Source of the DNA: Candidatus Fermentithermobacillaceae bacterium
GTDB taxonomy: Bacteria; Bacillota; Sulfobacillia; Fermentithermobacillales; Fermentithermobacillaceae
DNA: 16,842 nucleotides
Assembly (NCBI GenBank): GCA_012842105.1
Contig: DUTL01000283.1
Coordinates: 1-16,842 of the forward strand
Direction of reading: 5' to 3'
Shown: positions 8,350 through 15,165 of the stretch, one piece after another
Position numbering within the stretch: the stretch's first letter is position 1
Layout: the number at the start of each line of letters is the position of its first letter
Position numbers and translations under genes: made by a program
Notes under the pieces: generated by a model
The model's input: only the letters and a program-made list of their open reading frames with translations
Databases searched by the model: none
What the model was told of the DNA's origin: nothing

Positions 8350-8619
8350 ACCTCTGGGATTTAGTTTTCCCGCCCCTCCCCCGGTGTTGTTGTAAAGGCC
8401 CCGGAACACAACCGGCAGGTTCTGAATTAGCAGTTCATGCCTCTATATATATAGTACCAGCCGCCGCAACACCCTGACTGCATAAGTGTACCCAACCAGC
8501 CCGGGCCGGCATGACAAACAGGCCTGCCTTTACAGATACCCTGCAATGCAGGCCTGCCTTTACCCTCGCTGCGCCAGAAAGCCTCAAACCGTTGCGTCTT
8601 CCAATCTGGCTCTATGCTA
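8350..8619. other. Non-coding gap between metQ and the proS promoter, with short repeats
   Basis: I see no convincing gene here. The stretch contains a 15-bp direct repeat CAGGCCTGCCTTTAC at 8519-8533 and 8549-8563 (period 30), a small inverted repeat CCTGCA-A-TGCAGG at 8540-8552 between the copies, a GC-rich patch around 8500-8510, and a CTATATATATAG palindrome near 8442-8453. None of the stems is followed by a T-run on the minus strand, so the end of the met transcript is not obvious. A 76-codon minus-strand frame (8427-8657) overlaps the metQ end but looks like chance. Confidence 0.6.
8519..8563. repeat. 15-bp direct repeat pair, period 30 bp
   Basis: CAGGCCTGCCTTTAC occurs exactly at 8519-8533 and 8549-8563, downstream of the metQ stop. 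Each copy contains the palindromic core AGGCCT. Two copies are too few for a CRISPR array. It could be a remnant of a small duplication or a dispersed intergenic repeat. Confidence 0.75.
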
Positions 8620-9420
8620 TCAGAATACGGGAATGACCCCTCCCTCATACGTTTCATCTATGAATTGCCTAACCTCATCGCTTGTCAATACCTTAATAAG
8701 TGTCTGGATAGACGGATTGTCCTTGTCTTCTTTCCTGACAGCTATTACATTTGCATAGGGAGAATCACCGCCTTCGAGAAACAAGGCGTCCTCAGTAGGT
8801 GACAGCCCTGCTTGCAGTGCAAAATTGCCGTTAATCACTGCAAGGTCAAGGTCAGGCAGTACCCTTGGAAGCATGGCTGCATCAAGTTCACGCAACTGCA
8901 GTTTCCTGGGATTGCCCACAATATCACCAATGGTAGCGGAAGTTCCCGTACCTTCTTCAAGCGTCAACAGGCCTGCTTTTTCCAGCAGCATGAGAGCCCT
9001 TCCGCCATTGGTTGCGTCATTTGGAATACCTACTTGAGCTCCGTCTTCGAGTTCAGACAGAGAACTTATCTTTTCTGAATATATGCCCAGTGGCTCAATA
9101 TGTATTTTGGCCACCCATGTAATCTCGAGTTGTCTTTGCTCGGCCATATCCTCAAGATAAGGAATGTGCTGGAAGAAATTGGCATCAAGTTGCTTGTCTG
9201 CGAGCTGCAAATTTGGCTGAACAAAGTCGGAAAATTCTATTATCTCAATCTCAATGCCTTCCTTTTCGAGCAGGGGCTTTGCAAATTCCAGAATTTCAGC
9301 ATGGGGCACCTCACTGGCTCCTATTTTGAGAGCCTTTGATCCGCACCCCGAAAGCCCTATCACGCTCAACAGCGCAAGCGCGCCCAGAATCAACGTTATT
9401 CTTGTAACCTTCTTAGTCAA
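8620..9420 (-). CDS. metQ: Methionine ABC transporter substrate-binding lipoprotein MetQ (NlpA family)
   Basis: The product is a lipoprotein that captures methionine outside the membrane and delivers it to MetI/MetN. From a TTG start at 9420 it has 266 residues: a basic N-terminus (TKKVTR), a hydrophobic stretch, and the lipobox LSGC with the lipidated Cys at position 26. The mature part shows NlpA/MetQ hallmarks (VPHAEILEFAKPLL, DANFFQHIPYL, GIPNDATNGGRAL). I chose the TTG because GGAGGT lies 8 bases upstream and the signal peptide then has normal length. An in-frame ATG at 9450 would add ten residues; longer starts overlap metI and have no ribosome binding site. It is the last gene of the met operon, 86 bp after metI. 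Confidence 0.94.
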   Translation of the reverse strand: MTKKVTRITLILGALALLSVIGLSGCGSKALKIGASEVPHAEILEFAKPLLEKEGIEIEIIEFSDFVQPNLQLADKQLDANFFQHIPYLEDMAEQRQLEITWVAKIHIEPLGIYSEKISSLSELEDGAQVGIPNDATNGGRALMLLEKAGLLTLEEGTGTSATIGDIVGNPRKLQLRELDAAMLPRVLPDLDLAVINGNFALQAGLSPTEDALFLEGGDSPYANVIAVRKEDKDNPSIQTLIKVLTSDEVRQFIDETYEGGVIPVF

Positions 9421-9506
9421 AACACCGCACCTCCGAATTCCTTTAGTCATGTAGCCGGCTTTCTCAATCGGCCTTTTTGAACAAGAACAAAGAACAGTAG
9501 GAAACC

Positions 9507-10187
9507 TTATTTCCACATGAAGCGCCTGGCGGCGCTATCGCCTGCGTACTGAATACCCTGAACCAGGCCTATCAATACAGCCACACACAATGCCATAACC
9601 GCAGGCTCCCACCTCTGGTAACCATACCTGATAGCCAAATTCCCTAAACCACCCCCTCCTATCGCGCCTGCCATAGCTGAGTAGCCAACCAAGTTGACAG
9701 CAGTTATTGATGCACCTGAAATCAAAGAATACATGCATTCAGGCACCAGCACATACCTGACAATCTGGTGCCATGAAGCTCCCATGGACACACACGCATC
9801 TATAACACCTGGCTCCACAGTGAGCATCGCAGACTCTGTAACCCTTGCCACAAAGGGGATTGCCGAAATGCTGAGCGGCACCATGGCTGCAACGGTTCCA
9901 ATTGATGTACCGGTAACAAACCTTGTGAAAGGGATAATGGCTACCATGAGAATCACAAACGGAATAGATCTGCCAATATTGACTACAGTGCTCAGAATTG
10001 AGTAAACCTTGTTGTTTTTGGCCAGCCCCCGGGGCCCGCTCAGAATAAGCCAGATCCCCAAAGGAGTTCCTATGAGTTCCGCAAATACCAGGGAAACCAG
10101 CACCATGGCCAGTGTCTCGCCTGTAGCGGTAACAACAGGCTTCATCAGACTCTGTGATAATAGTGAATTCCAGGCCGTACTCAGCAT
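9507..10187 (-). CDS. metI: Methionine ABC transporter permease MetI
   Basis: This is an inner-membrane permease of 226 residues from the ATG at 10187. It has about five hydrophobic segments and the EAA-type coupling loop, DACVSMGASWHQIVRYVLVPE, at about 130-150, which contacts the ATPase MetN. SITAVNLVGYSAMAGAIGGGGLG after it is typical of MetI. The start is supported by GGGAG about 10 bases upstream. It begins one base after the metN stop codon (TAA-C-ATG), so translation is probably coupled. Longer in-frame starts would overlap metN. Confidence 0.95.
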   Translation of the reverse strand: MLSTAWNSLLSQSLMKPVVTATGETLAMVLVSLVFAELIGTPLGIWLILSGPRGLAKNNKVYSILSTVVNIGRSIPFVILMVAIIPFTRFVTGTSIGTVAAMVPLSISAIPFVARVTESAMLTVEPGVIDACVSMGASWHQIVRYVLVPECMYSLISGASITAVNLVGYSAMAGAIGGGGLGNLAIRYGYQRWEPAVMALCVAVLIGLVQGIQYAGDSAARRFMWK

Positions 10188-10188
10188 G

Positions 10189-10929
10189 TTATTGTCTCTC
10201 CCAAATTGGGGCTGCCGGTAAAGCTTGTTCATGGAAAGTGCCTTGATACACATCATTGCATCCTGGCGCGGCCAAAGCCCCGTGGTTTATTGAAATGTGC
10301 CTGCTGCAAATTGCGCCTACCAGATCCGTCTGGTGTGTAACCACAAGAACCGTAATACCGGTACTCCGGTTGAGCCCCTGAACAAGTTCAAGAATCGATT
10401 CTGCAGTGCGCTTGTCAAGAGCAGAGGTAGGCTCGTCCAAGATCAGTACTTCAGGCTGGGTAACCAGTGCTCGCGCAATGGCCACCCTTTGCTTCTCCCC
10501 TCCTGAAAGAAGCGACGGCATGAAATCCTTTCTATGGGAAAGCCCGACCATGTCCAGGGCCGTTGATGCCCGGTTGCGTGCCTTGTGCTTATCGAACCCT
10601 TGTATCTCCAGGGGAAGCATTACATTTCCCAGAGCGTTTCTTGAGAAGAGCAGGTTGTATCCTTGAAACACTACACCGATTTTCATCCTGACCTGCCTCA
10701 GCTGCTCTCCGGATACCGATAGCACATTCTTGCCATCGAGCCGGATCTCTCCTGAATCCGGGCTCTCGAGCAGGGCCAGGCACCTTAGCAGAGTCGTCTT
10801 GCCTGCACCCGACGGCCCGTAAATTCCCAGCACTTCACCTGCCTTAACGGAAAACGTCACGTTCTTGAGTGCATGCACCGGCCCTGATAGTGTATGAAAT
10901 GTCTTGCTTAGGCCTTTGACGGATATCAT
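10189..10929 (-). CDS. metN: Methionine ABC transporter ATP-binding protein MetN (short form without NIL/ACT-like domain)
   Basis: The 246-residue ATPase drives methionine import. Motifs visible are Walker A GPSGAGKT (38-45), the Q-loop glutamine Q89 in VVFQGYNLL, the signature LSGGE (141-145), Walker B VLILDE (161-166) with D-loop SALD, and the switch H199. The best-studied MetN proteins run to about 340 residues with a C-terminal NIL domain that binds methionine and shuts transport down; that domain is absent, and the protein ends in PIWERQ about 45 residues after the switch His. Feedback by trans-inhibition is therefore unlikely, which is inference. The ATG has GGAGGT 9 bases upstream. It is the first gene after the SAM riboswitch and its terminator. 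The ATPase core alone could be an amino-acid transporter of another kind, but the context with MetI, MetQ and the riboswitch argues for methionine. Confidence 0.93.
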   Translation of the reverse strand: MISVKGLSKTFHTLSGPVHALKNVTFSVKAGEVLGIYGPSGAGKTTLLRCLALLESPDSGEIRLDGKNVLSVSGEQLRQVRMKIGVVFQGYNLLFSRNALGNVMLPLEIQGFDKHKARNRASTALDMVGLSHRKDFMPSLLSGGEKQRVAIARALVTQPEVLILDEPTSALDKRTAESILELVQGLNRSTGITVLVVTHQTDLVGAICSRHISINHGALAAPGCNDVYQGTFHEQALPAAPIWERQ

Positions 10930-10948
10930 CGAGAAACCACCTCCGCGT

Positions 10949-10983
10949 GAAACAAAATGCCTCTCTGACAAGAAGAGAGGCAT
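10949..10983 (-). terminator. Intrinsic terminator of the SAM riboswitch
   Basis: On the minus strand a perfect 10-bp stem (ATGCCTCTCT at 10983-10974 with AGAGAGGCAT at 10966-10957), 7-nt loop, is followed by TTTTGTTT. It lies between the aptamer and metN, where an S-box expression platform puts its terminator. Confidence 0.9.
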
Positions 10984-10992
10984 GCCTTCATC

Positions 10993-11107
10993 CCCTTATC
11001 TGTCAGACCCATACCGTTACGGGTTCTGTTGGAGTTGGCACCTTCGCACTCTGTGCGGGTTGCCGCAGGATCATCGGGCCAATTCCCTCTCCTGCTCTGG
11101 ATAAGGA
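10993..11107 (-). promoter_or_regulatory. SAM-I (S-box) riboswitch controlling metNIQ
   Basis: Read on the minus strand, the region has the SAM-I aptamer core in order: P1 strand CCTTATC, AGAGCAGGAGAGGGA, GGCCCGATGA, GGCAACC (11064-11058), the small P3 hairpin GCAC-AGA-GTGC, GGTGCCAA-CTCC, a P4 hairpin of ACCC/GGGT, and the closing P1 strand GATAAGG (11000-10994). SAM binding to this class stabilises P1 and lets the downstream terminator form, so the transporter is made when SAM is low. It sits directly upstream of metN. Confidence 0.96.
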
Positions 11108-11135
11108 CCAGATATTATTCAGTTATATAAGTTAA

Positions 11136-11165
11136 TATTTAGCACAAGTACAGACATGCTGTCAA
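11136..11165 (-). promoter_or_regulatory. Probable promoter of the metNIQ operon
   Basis: A perfect TTGACA (11165-11160, minus strand) lies 18 bases before TAAATA (11141-11136). The -10 is weak, and AT-rich alternatives (TATTAA, TATAAC) follow within 20 bases. The position, about 30-60 bp before the riboswitch, is right for the met operon. Confidence 0.5.
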
Positions 11166-11189
11166 TACCGGCTTCCGGAATTGTTACCG

Positions 11190-11204
11190 GACAATGATAT
11201 TGTC
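11190..11204. promoter_or_regulatory. Small dyad upstream of the met promoter
   Basis: GACAAT-GAT-ATTGTC is a perfect 6-bp dyad with a 3-bp centre, lying about 25 bp upstream of the candidate met -35 box and about 95 bp beyond the MFS stop codon. TGTCACC occurs within it and again at 11229-11235. It could be an operator or chance. Confidence 0.3.
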
Positions 11205-11297
11205 ACCCTGTAAGCGGACTGAGAAAATGTCACCATAATGTGTTTTGGTGAGCGAGCACGCCGGGTGGTACGCCACGTGTACCAGCAAACCCGGCCC

Positions 11298-12686
11298 CTA
11301 CATGTGATGCCGCCGCGCAGGCAAAACACGTTGCCCGGAATCAGCTGCAATTCGCCTTTCCAGGCAATTCACTGCGAAAAACATAAAACTGCCTGCTATT
11401 CGCATGCCGGCACACACAATAAACGCCCAAAAGAAACCAAGCAAGTTGTACAAAGTCACTCCGAACATAGGTGCAACAATCGCCGAGGCGTTGATTACAG
11501 TTGTATAGTATCCGATAAATGTAGCCTTGCTTTCTTCAGGGGTTACTTCAAGCAAAGAGTTAAACAGAGCAAGATTGACACCTGCAAAAATCGCCCCGGT
11601 AAGAACATTGAAGAATGCGATGGTTGTAAGGCTTTTCGAAAAAGCATAGGCGGCCGGAACGATGAAAATCCAAATGCTTGACGTAAACAGAGTTTTAAGA
11701 TTGCCATGTTGGTTTAGCATCCTTGCCCAAAAGCCGTAGCCAATGAGGGACCCTGCTGTGTTGGCCAAACTCAAAAGGCTTACCCATGTGTTGTTTGCGC
11801 CCAGTTGCTTAACTTGATACAAGGTAAACAGAGGCCACGGTGTCTGCCAGGCAAAATGAAATACCAGCGACGCCAGGGTGAATCGAACAAACGCGCCGTT
11901 TTGCATGATCTGCCGCAGATTATGCAAAGTGGAATTCACCATGCCCAATCTATTACCGGCAGCCTTTGCATCGCCGTGTGAGTTTTCAACCTCCGGTGAA
12001 GCGCGGTTCAGGCTAACGTCCGGTTCGGGCTTGTCTTCGTCAATCTGGTTGAAAACCCAGATTTCCACCAGCGCCATAACGAAAGACGCTGCAAAAACAA
12101 CCTGGTAGCCCACAGGAGGCTTTACAGCGTCGATGATTCTTCCTGCAAGAAGCACTACTATAGACCCTGTAAGGTTCATAAGTTTGTTCCTGGCCGCAAA
12201 TGCATCTGCGCGCTTGGAAGCCGGGATGATTTTCGATATGTACGCCTGCCAGCCAACGTTGAAAACTGAGCCCGGCATATTCATCAATGCAACGGCGCTG
12301 ACCAGAAGCCAGGCGCGTTTATCCTCGGTGAAAAACGGTGTCAGGGATATGAGGAAATAGAACAACCTGTGCAGGAAAATAAGCCTTGAGAGTATTTGCT
12401 TTTGGTTTGACTTTCTGTCGATGTATTTGCCGCCCGGTATCATCGATAATAGGCTGAACAGGGCAGGCCCTGAAGACAGGAGCCCCACCTGAAAATCGGA
12501 AGCGCCAATTTTGATTGCGTAGATGCCGATAAACGGAGCAGCCAAGTTGAGCGAAACAATGTTGGCTATCCCATGGTATATATTGATCCTGATGTTTCGT
12601 TGGTCTCTTGAGAACTGTGGTTCGCCGTAAGAATCTGCATGCAAACGGCTGGTTATCCTCGAATATAAGCGCCTTAGATACGTCAT
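11298..12686 (-). CDS. Major facilitator superfamily transporter
   Basis: The 462-residue membrane protein has about twelve hydrophobic segments in two halves: six between about 36 and 220, a hydrophilic cytoplasmic loop (about 220-270, rich in Asp, Glu, Asn and Pro), and six from about 275 to 445. The loop after helix 2 holds an MFS motif-A-like stretch, GGKYIDRKSNQ. A polar N-terminus (about 35 residues) and a basic C-terminal tail (ending PARRHHM) flank the core. I cannot assign a substrate. The ATG follows GGGGGAG at about 10 bases. The gene lies 192 bp after the AKR-ferredoxin gene on the same strand, so it may be co-transcribed with it or have its own promoter; a TTGACA occurs at 12772-12767 without a well-spaced -10. 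Confidence 0.9.
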   Translation of the reverse strand: MTYLRRLYSRITSRLHADSYGEPQFSRDQRNIRINIYHGIANIVSLNLAAPFIGIYAIKIGASDFQVGLLSSGPALFSLLSMIPGGKYIDRKSNQKQILSRLIFLHRLFYFLISLTPFFTEDKRAWLLVSAVALMNMPGSVFNVGWQAYISKIIPASKRADAFAARNKLMNLTGSIVVLLAGRIIDAVKPPVGYQVVFAASFVMALVEIWVFNQIDEDKPEPDVSLNRASPEVENSHGDAKAAGNRLGMVNSTLHNLRQIMQNGAFVRFTLASLVFHFAWQTPWPLFTLYQVKQLGANNTWVSLLSLANTAGSLIGYGFWARMLNQHGNLKTLFTSSIWIFIVPAAYAFSKSLTTIAFFNVLTGAIFAGVNLALFNSLLEVTPEESKATFIGYYTTVINASAIVAPMFGVTLYNLLGFFWAFIVCAGMRIAGSFMFFAVNCLERRIAADSGQRVLPARRHHM

Positions 12687-12736
12687 CCCTACCCCACTCC
12701 CCCACCCTCATTGGACGCTTATCAAATAAGCCACGA

Positions 12737-12762
12737 CCAATTATGTGCCGTAGCCAATTATG
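12737..12762. repeat. 9-bp direct repeat (CCAATTATG) upstream of the MFS gene
   Basis: CCAATTATG occurs at 12737-12745 and 12754-12762, a 17-bp period, about 50-75 bp upstream of the MFS start and just downstream of a TTGACA at 12772-12767. The spacing would place both copies on roughly one and a half turns of the helix; a regulator site is possible but unproven. Confidence 0.4.
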
Positions 12763-12878
12763 CTGTTGTCAAACACGAGCCTGGGGCCTGACAGTTCAAT
12801 AGGCCTTCCCTCCGCAATCTCAAACTTACCCTGCCGCTGCCTCTTGGGTCCCGGGAACAATGCTTGCCAATGGTTTTG

Positions 12879-13835
12879 CTAAACCAACCTTATGGCAAAC
12901 TCGGGGCAAACAGGGGCGCAATACCCGCATAAGATGCACTTTTGGCTGTCATTGCGAGCCCTCCCATCAACCACTTCCATTGCCATATTGGGACAAATCT
13001 CCACACAACGCCCACACCCTTTGCAAAAAGCTTGCACAATAAGGCTCTTCCGGCGAACGGTGGCGTCAGCCAGGCTATCAGGAACCTGCTGGCCGTTGAA
13101 TATACACAGGTTCATAGCAAGTTCATCCCGGTTGACCATTCCAACTGCCACTGAACTGATACCGGACAAGTTCTTAACATAGTCAAAGGCGCCTTTCCTA
13201 TCTGCCAGGAGGTTTCCGCCTCCGAGGGCTTTCATTGCATAGAGCCCTTTCCCCTTGAGAGACGCTTCTTTAATGGCGCTTGCCATTTCTTCCTTGGTGC
13301 CATGCAGAATGCCCAGGCCTTCTTTGTTGATTATCGGAAAAATTACGTCTATTTCACTTACGTCTTTCCCCGCGCGAACCGCCTCGACAGAATGAGTGGA
13401 TATACCCACTGCCCGGATCAACCCTTTTGATTTGCTGTCCACCAGGCATTCAAGTGCGCCTTCTCTGTCCTTAAACACTTTTGCATCTACCCTGGCTGCG
13501 TGAAGGTGAAAAATATCGATTACCCCCCTGTCAAGGGCCATTCTTGCTTCTTCCACAGCTGCTTCCATTTCCTTGTATGTTGAAGCGGCTGACTTGGTGG
13601 CAATCACAACATCATCCCTGGTTCCTTTCAGGCCGTCCAAAGCTTTTCTGATGTGAGGGTAAGTGTTGTAGCTTTGAGCGGTATCCAGAAAGTTGATCCC
13701 GTTTAGAATACCTTCGCGGATCAGTTCTCCGCCCTCCTCAGGAGAGAGCCCGAATTGGTTAGGGCCCATGGGCAGCACACCGAAACAAAGCTGACTCACG
13801 CTGATTCCTGTGTCTCCGAGTATGTTACGCTTCAT
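12879..13835 (-). CDS. Aldo/keto reductase with C-terminal 2[4Fe-4S] ferredoxin domain
   Basis: This 318-residue paralogue of the protein at 398-1348 has the same layout: AKR barrel (about 1-255) and two CxxCxxCxxxC clusters (C271/C274/C277/C281 and C300/C303/C306/C310). The full catalytic tetrad is present: D51 and Y56 (DTAQSY), K81 (VVIATKS) and H112 (FHLHAA). The barrel probably uses a nicotinamide cofactor, with electrons passing to or from the clusters; the substrate is unknown. The ATG has GGAGGT six bases upstream and overlaps the stop of a possible 10-codon leader ORF (ATGA). It is divergent from dinB, with 98 bp between starts. The MFS gene follows it after 192 bp and might move its substrate or product; that is only context. 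Confidence 0.92.
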   Translation of the reverse strand: MKRNILGDTGISVSQLCFGVLPMGPNQFGLSPEEGGELIREGILNGINFLDTAQSYNTYPHIRKALDGLKGTRDDVVIATKSAASTYKEMEAAVEEARMALDRGVIDIFHLHAARVDAKVFKDREGALECLVDSKSKGLIRAVGISTHSVEAVRAGKDVSEIDVIFPIINKEGLGILHGTKEEMASAIKEASLKGKGLYAMKALGGGNLLADRKGAFDYVKNLSGISSVAVGMVNRDELAMNLCIFNGQQVPDSLADATVRRKSLIVQAFCKGCGRCVEICPNMAMEVVDGRARNDSQKCILCGYCAPVCPEFAIRLV

Positions 13836-13864
13836 TTTGATACCTCCGGGTGTAAAGGCTTCAT
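13832..13864 (-). CDS. Possible 10-codon leader ORF coupled to the AKR-ferredoxin gene
   Basis: The minus strand encodes MKPLHPEVSK from an ATG at 13864-13862, preceded two bases earlier by GGAGGAGGT (13875-13867), one of the strongest ribosome binding sites in the window. Its TGA (13834-13832) overlaps the ATG of the AKR gene in an ATGA junction, and the AKR gene's own GGAGGT lies inside it. This suggests translational coupling. It could also be a chance frame, because the GGAGG may simply be part of the promoter region. Confidence 0.4.
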   Translation of the reverse strand: MKPLHPEVSK

Positions 13865-13888
13865 TGACCTCCTCCGTACTATTATAAT
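13860..13888 (+). promoter_or_regulatory. Probable dinB promoter; the -10 region reads TATAAT on both strands
   Basis: On the plus strand a perfect TATAAT (13883-13888) is 17 bases after TTCATT (13860-13865, 3 of 6 to consensus), about 45 bp before the dinB start. On the minus strand TATAAT also reads at 13886-13881, heading towards the AKR gene, so the two divergent genes may share overlapping -10 elements. I see no SOS-box-like GAAC/GTTC dyad. Confidence 0.4.
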
Positions 13889-13933
13889 GGAATTAAGGTG
13901 CCGGTGTAGTTTCATCTTAAGGAATGATTTTGT

Positions 13934-15115
13934 GTGCCTGCTTTCGAGCCCGGTAACAGATGCGTAGTTCATATTGATGCAGATGCCTTCTTCGCTTCCG
14001 TGGAGCAAAGAGACAACCCGGAACTTAAAGGGAAACCCGTAATCATAGGGCACGATCCACAAAGCAGAGGTGTCGTATCTACTTGTTCATACGAAGCCAG
14101 GGCGTACGGGGTACGCTCGGCAATGCCCGTTTTTCAGGCATACCGGCTATGCCCAAACGGCATTTTCGTAAAACCTCGCATGAAAAGATATCAAGAAGTT
14201 TCCGGTGCCATGTTCGATATCTTTGAAAAATACTCGCCTGTAATTGAGAAACTATCCATTGACGAAGCATTCATAGACTCAACGGGAGAAAACGGAGTGG
14301 CCATGGCATCCTCCATACGCAGGCACGTGAAGCAAGAACTTGGGATAACCGTTTCAGCAGGTGTGTCATACTGCAAGTACCTCGCCAAACTCGCATCAGA
14401 TTCGTGCAAGCCAGACGGGCTTAAGCGCATTGCCAAAGGCGAAGCTCAGGGCTTTCTTGACAGGCTTCCTGTATCCTGCTTGCCCGGAATCGGCCCGAAA
14501 ACCCAATCCAGGTTGGACTCCCTGGGAATATCCACGGTAGGCGCCCTCAGGCAAATGCCTGAAAACTGGTTCGCCAGGGTTTTCGGAAAAACTGCACGGC
14601 GCTTTCAGAACATGTGCAACGGCATTGACAATGATCCTGTGATCCCCTGGAGAGAGGTAAAATCCATAAGCGAGGAGACTACCTTTGACAAGGACATTGC
14701 AGATACGGATTCCCTGAGAGGCCACCTGGCCGCACTGGCTCAAAATGTAGCCTTCAGGCTGCGGAAAGCGCAGCTAAAGTGCAGAACTGTAGGAGTCAAA
14801 ATCCGTTTCAGCGACTTTTCCACAATAACAAGGGAACACACAATGCCTGAGCCTGTATCTTCTGATGCGGAAATATTCAGCCAGGCCAAGACTCTCCTCG
14901 AGGCAGCCGTGCCGGAAAAACCCGTCAGGTTGCTCGGAGTCATTGCAAAAGGGCTGGTGCCAAAAAACACCCGGCAGGCCTCGCTTTTTGAACCGCCTGA
15001 TGTCCCGTGGGACAATATCTCGCAGTCGATGGATCTGCTGCGCAGCAAATACGGCAGGCCTGTTGTTTTCCTTGGAGCCTCTTTGGGCTCACAGGCCGGC
15101 GGCAAGACAGAGTAA
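13934..15115 (+). CDS. dinB: DNA polymerase IV (Y-family translesion polymerase)
   Basis: The only plus-strand gene makes a 393-residue error-prone polymerase that copies across lesions. The N-terminal HIDADAFFASVE contains the metal ligand D15 and the steric gate F20. SIDEAF (108-113) supplies catalytic D110 and E111. A fingers/thumb region with a helix-hairpin-helix-like LPGIGPKT (183-190) and the little-finger domain (about 240-345) follow. Near the C-terminus QASLF (348-352) matches the beta-clamp binding motif QxxLF. The start is GTG at 13934, with AAGGA about 10 bases upstream; no in-frame ATG fits better. It converges with the thiolase gene, with 50 bp between stops. Confidence 0.96.
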   Translation: MPAFEPGNRCVVHIDADAFFASVEQRDNPELKGKPVIIGHDPQSRGVVSTCSYEARAYGVRSAMPVFQAYRLCPNGIFVKPRMKRYQEVSGAMFDIFEKYSPVIEKLSIDEAFIDSTGENGVAMASSIRRHVKQELGITVSAGVSYCKYLAKLASDSCKPDGLKRIAKGEAQGFLDRLPVSCLPGIGPKTQSRLDSLGISTVGALRQMPENWFARVFGKTARRFQNMCNGIDNDPVIPWREVKSISEETTFDKDIADTDSLRGHLAALAQNVAFRLRKAQLKCRTVGVKIRFSDFSTITREHTMPEPVSSDAEIFSQAKTLLEAAVPEKPVRLLGVIAKGLVPKNTRQASLFEPPDVPWDNISQSMDLLRSKYGRPVVFLGASLGSQAGGKTE

Positions 15116-15165
15116 GCCCCCGGCACAGGCCAAGAGCTTACCGCATTGCACAGAATTCACCAATG

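Noticed and set aside
8519..8563. Short repeats as a CRISPR array
   Set aside because: There are only two 15-bp copies, the 15-bp spacer is itself a small palindrome, and no cas genes are nearby.
8427..8657. 76-codon minus-strand frame after metQ
   Set aside because: It begins inside metQ without a ribosome binding site, includes both direct repeats as coding sequence, and matches no family I recognise.
13840..13934. SOS (LexA) box in front of dinB
   Set aside because: I searched the intergenic region by eye for GAAC-N4-GTTC-like or CTG-N10-CAG-like dyads and found none that is convincing.
15112..15141. Possible terminator between dinB and the thiolase gene
   Set aside because: GTAAGC and GCTTAC can pair, but with an 18-nt loop, only six pairs and no T-run on either strand.
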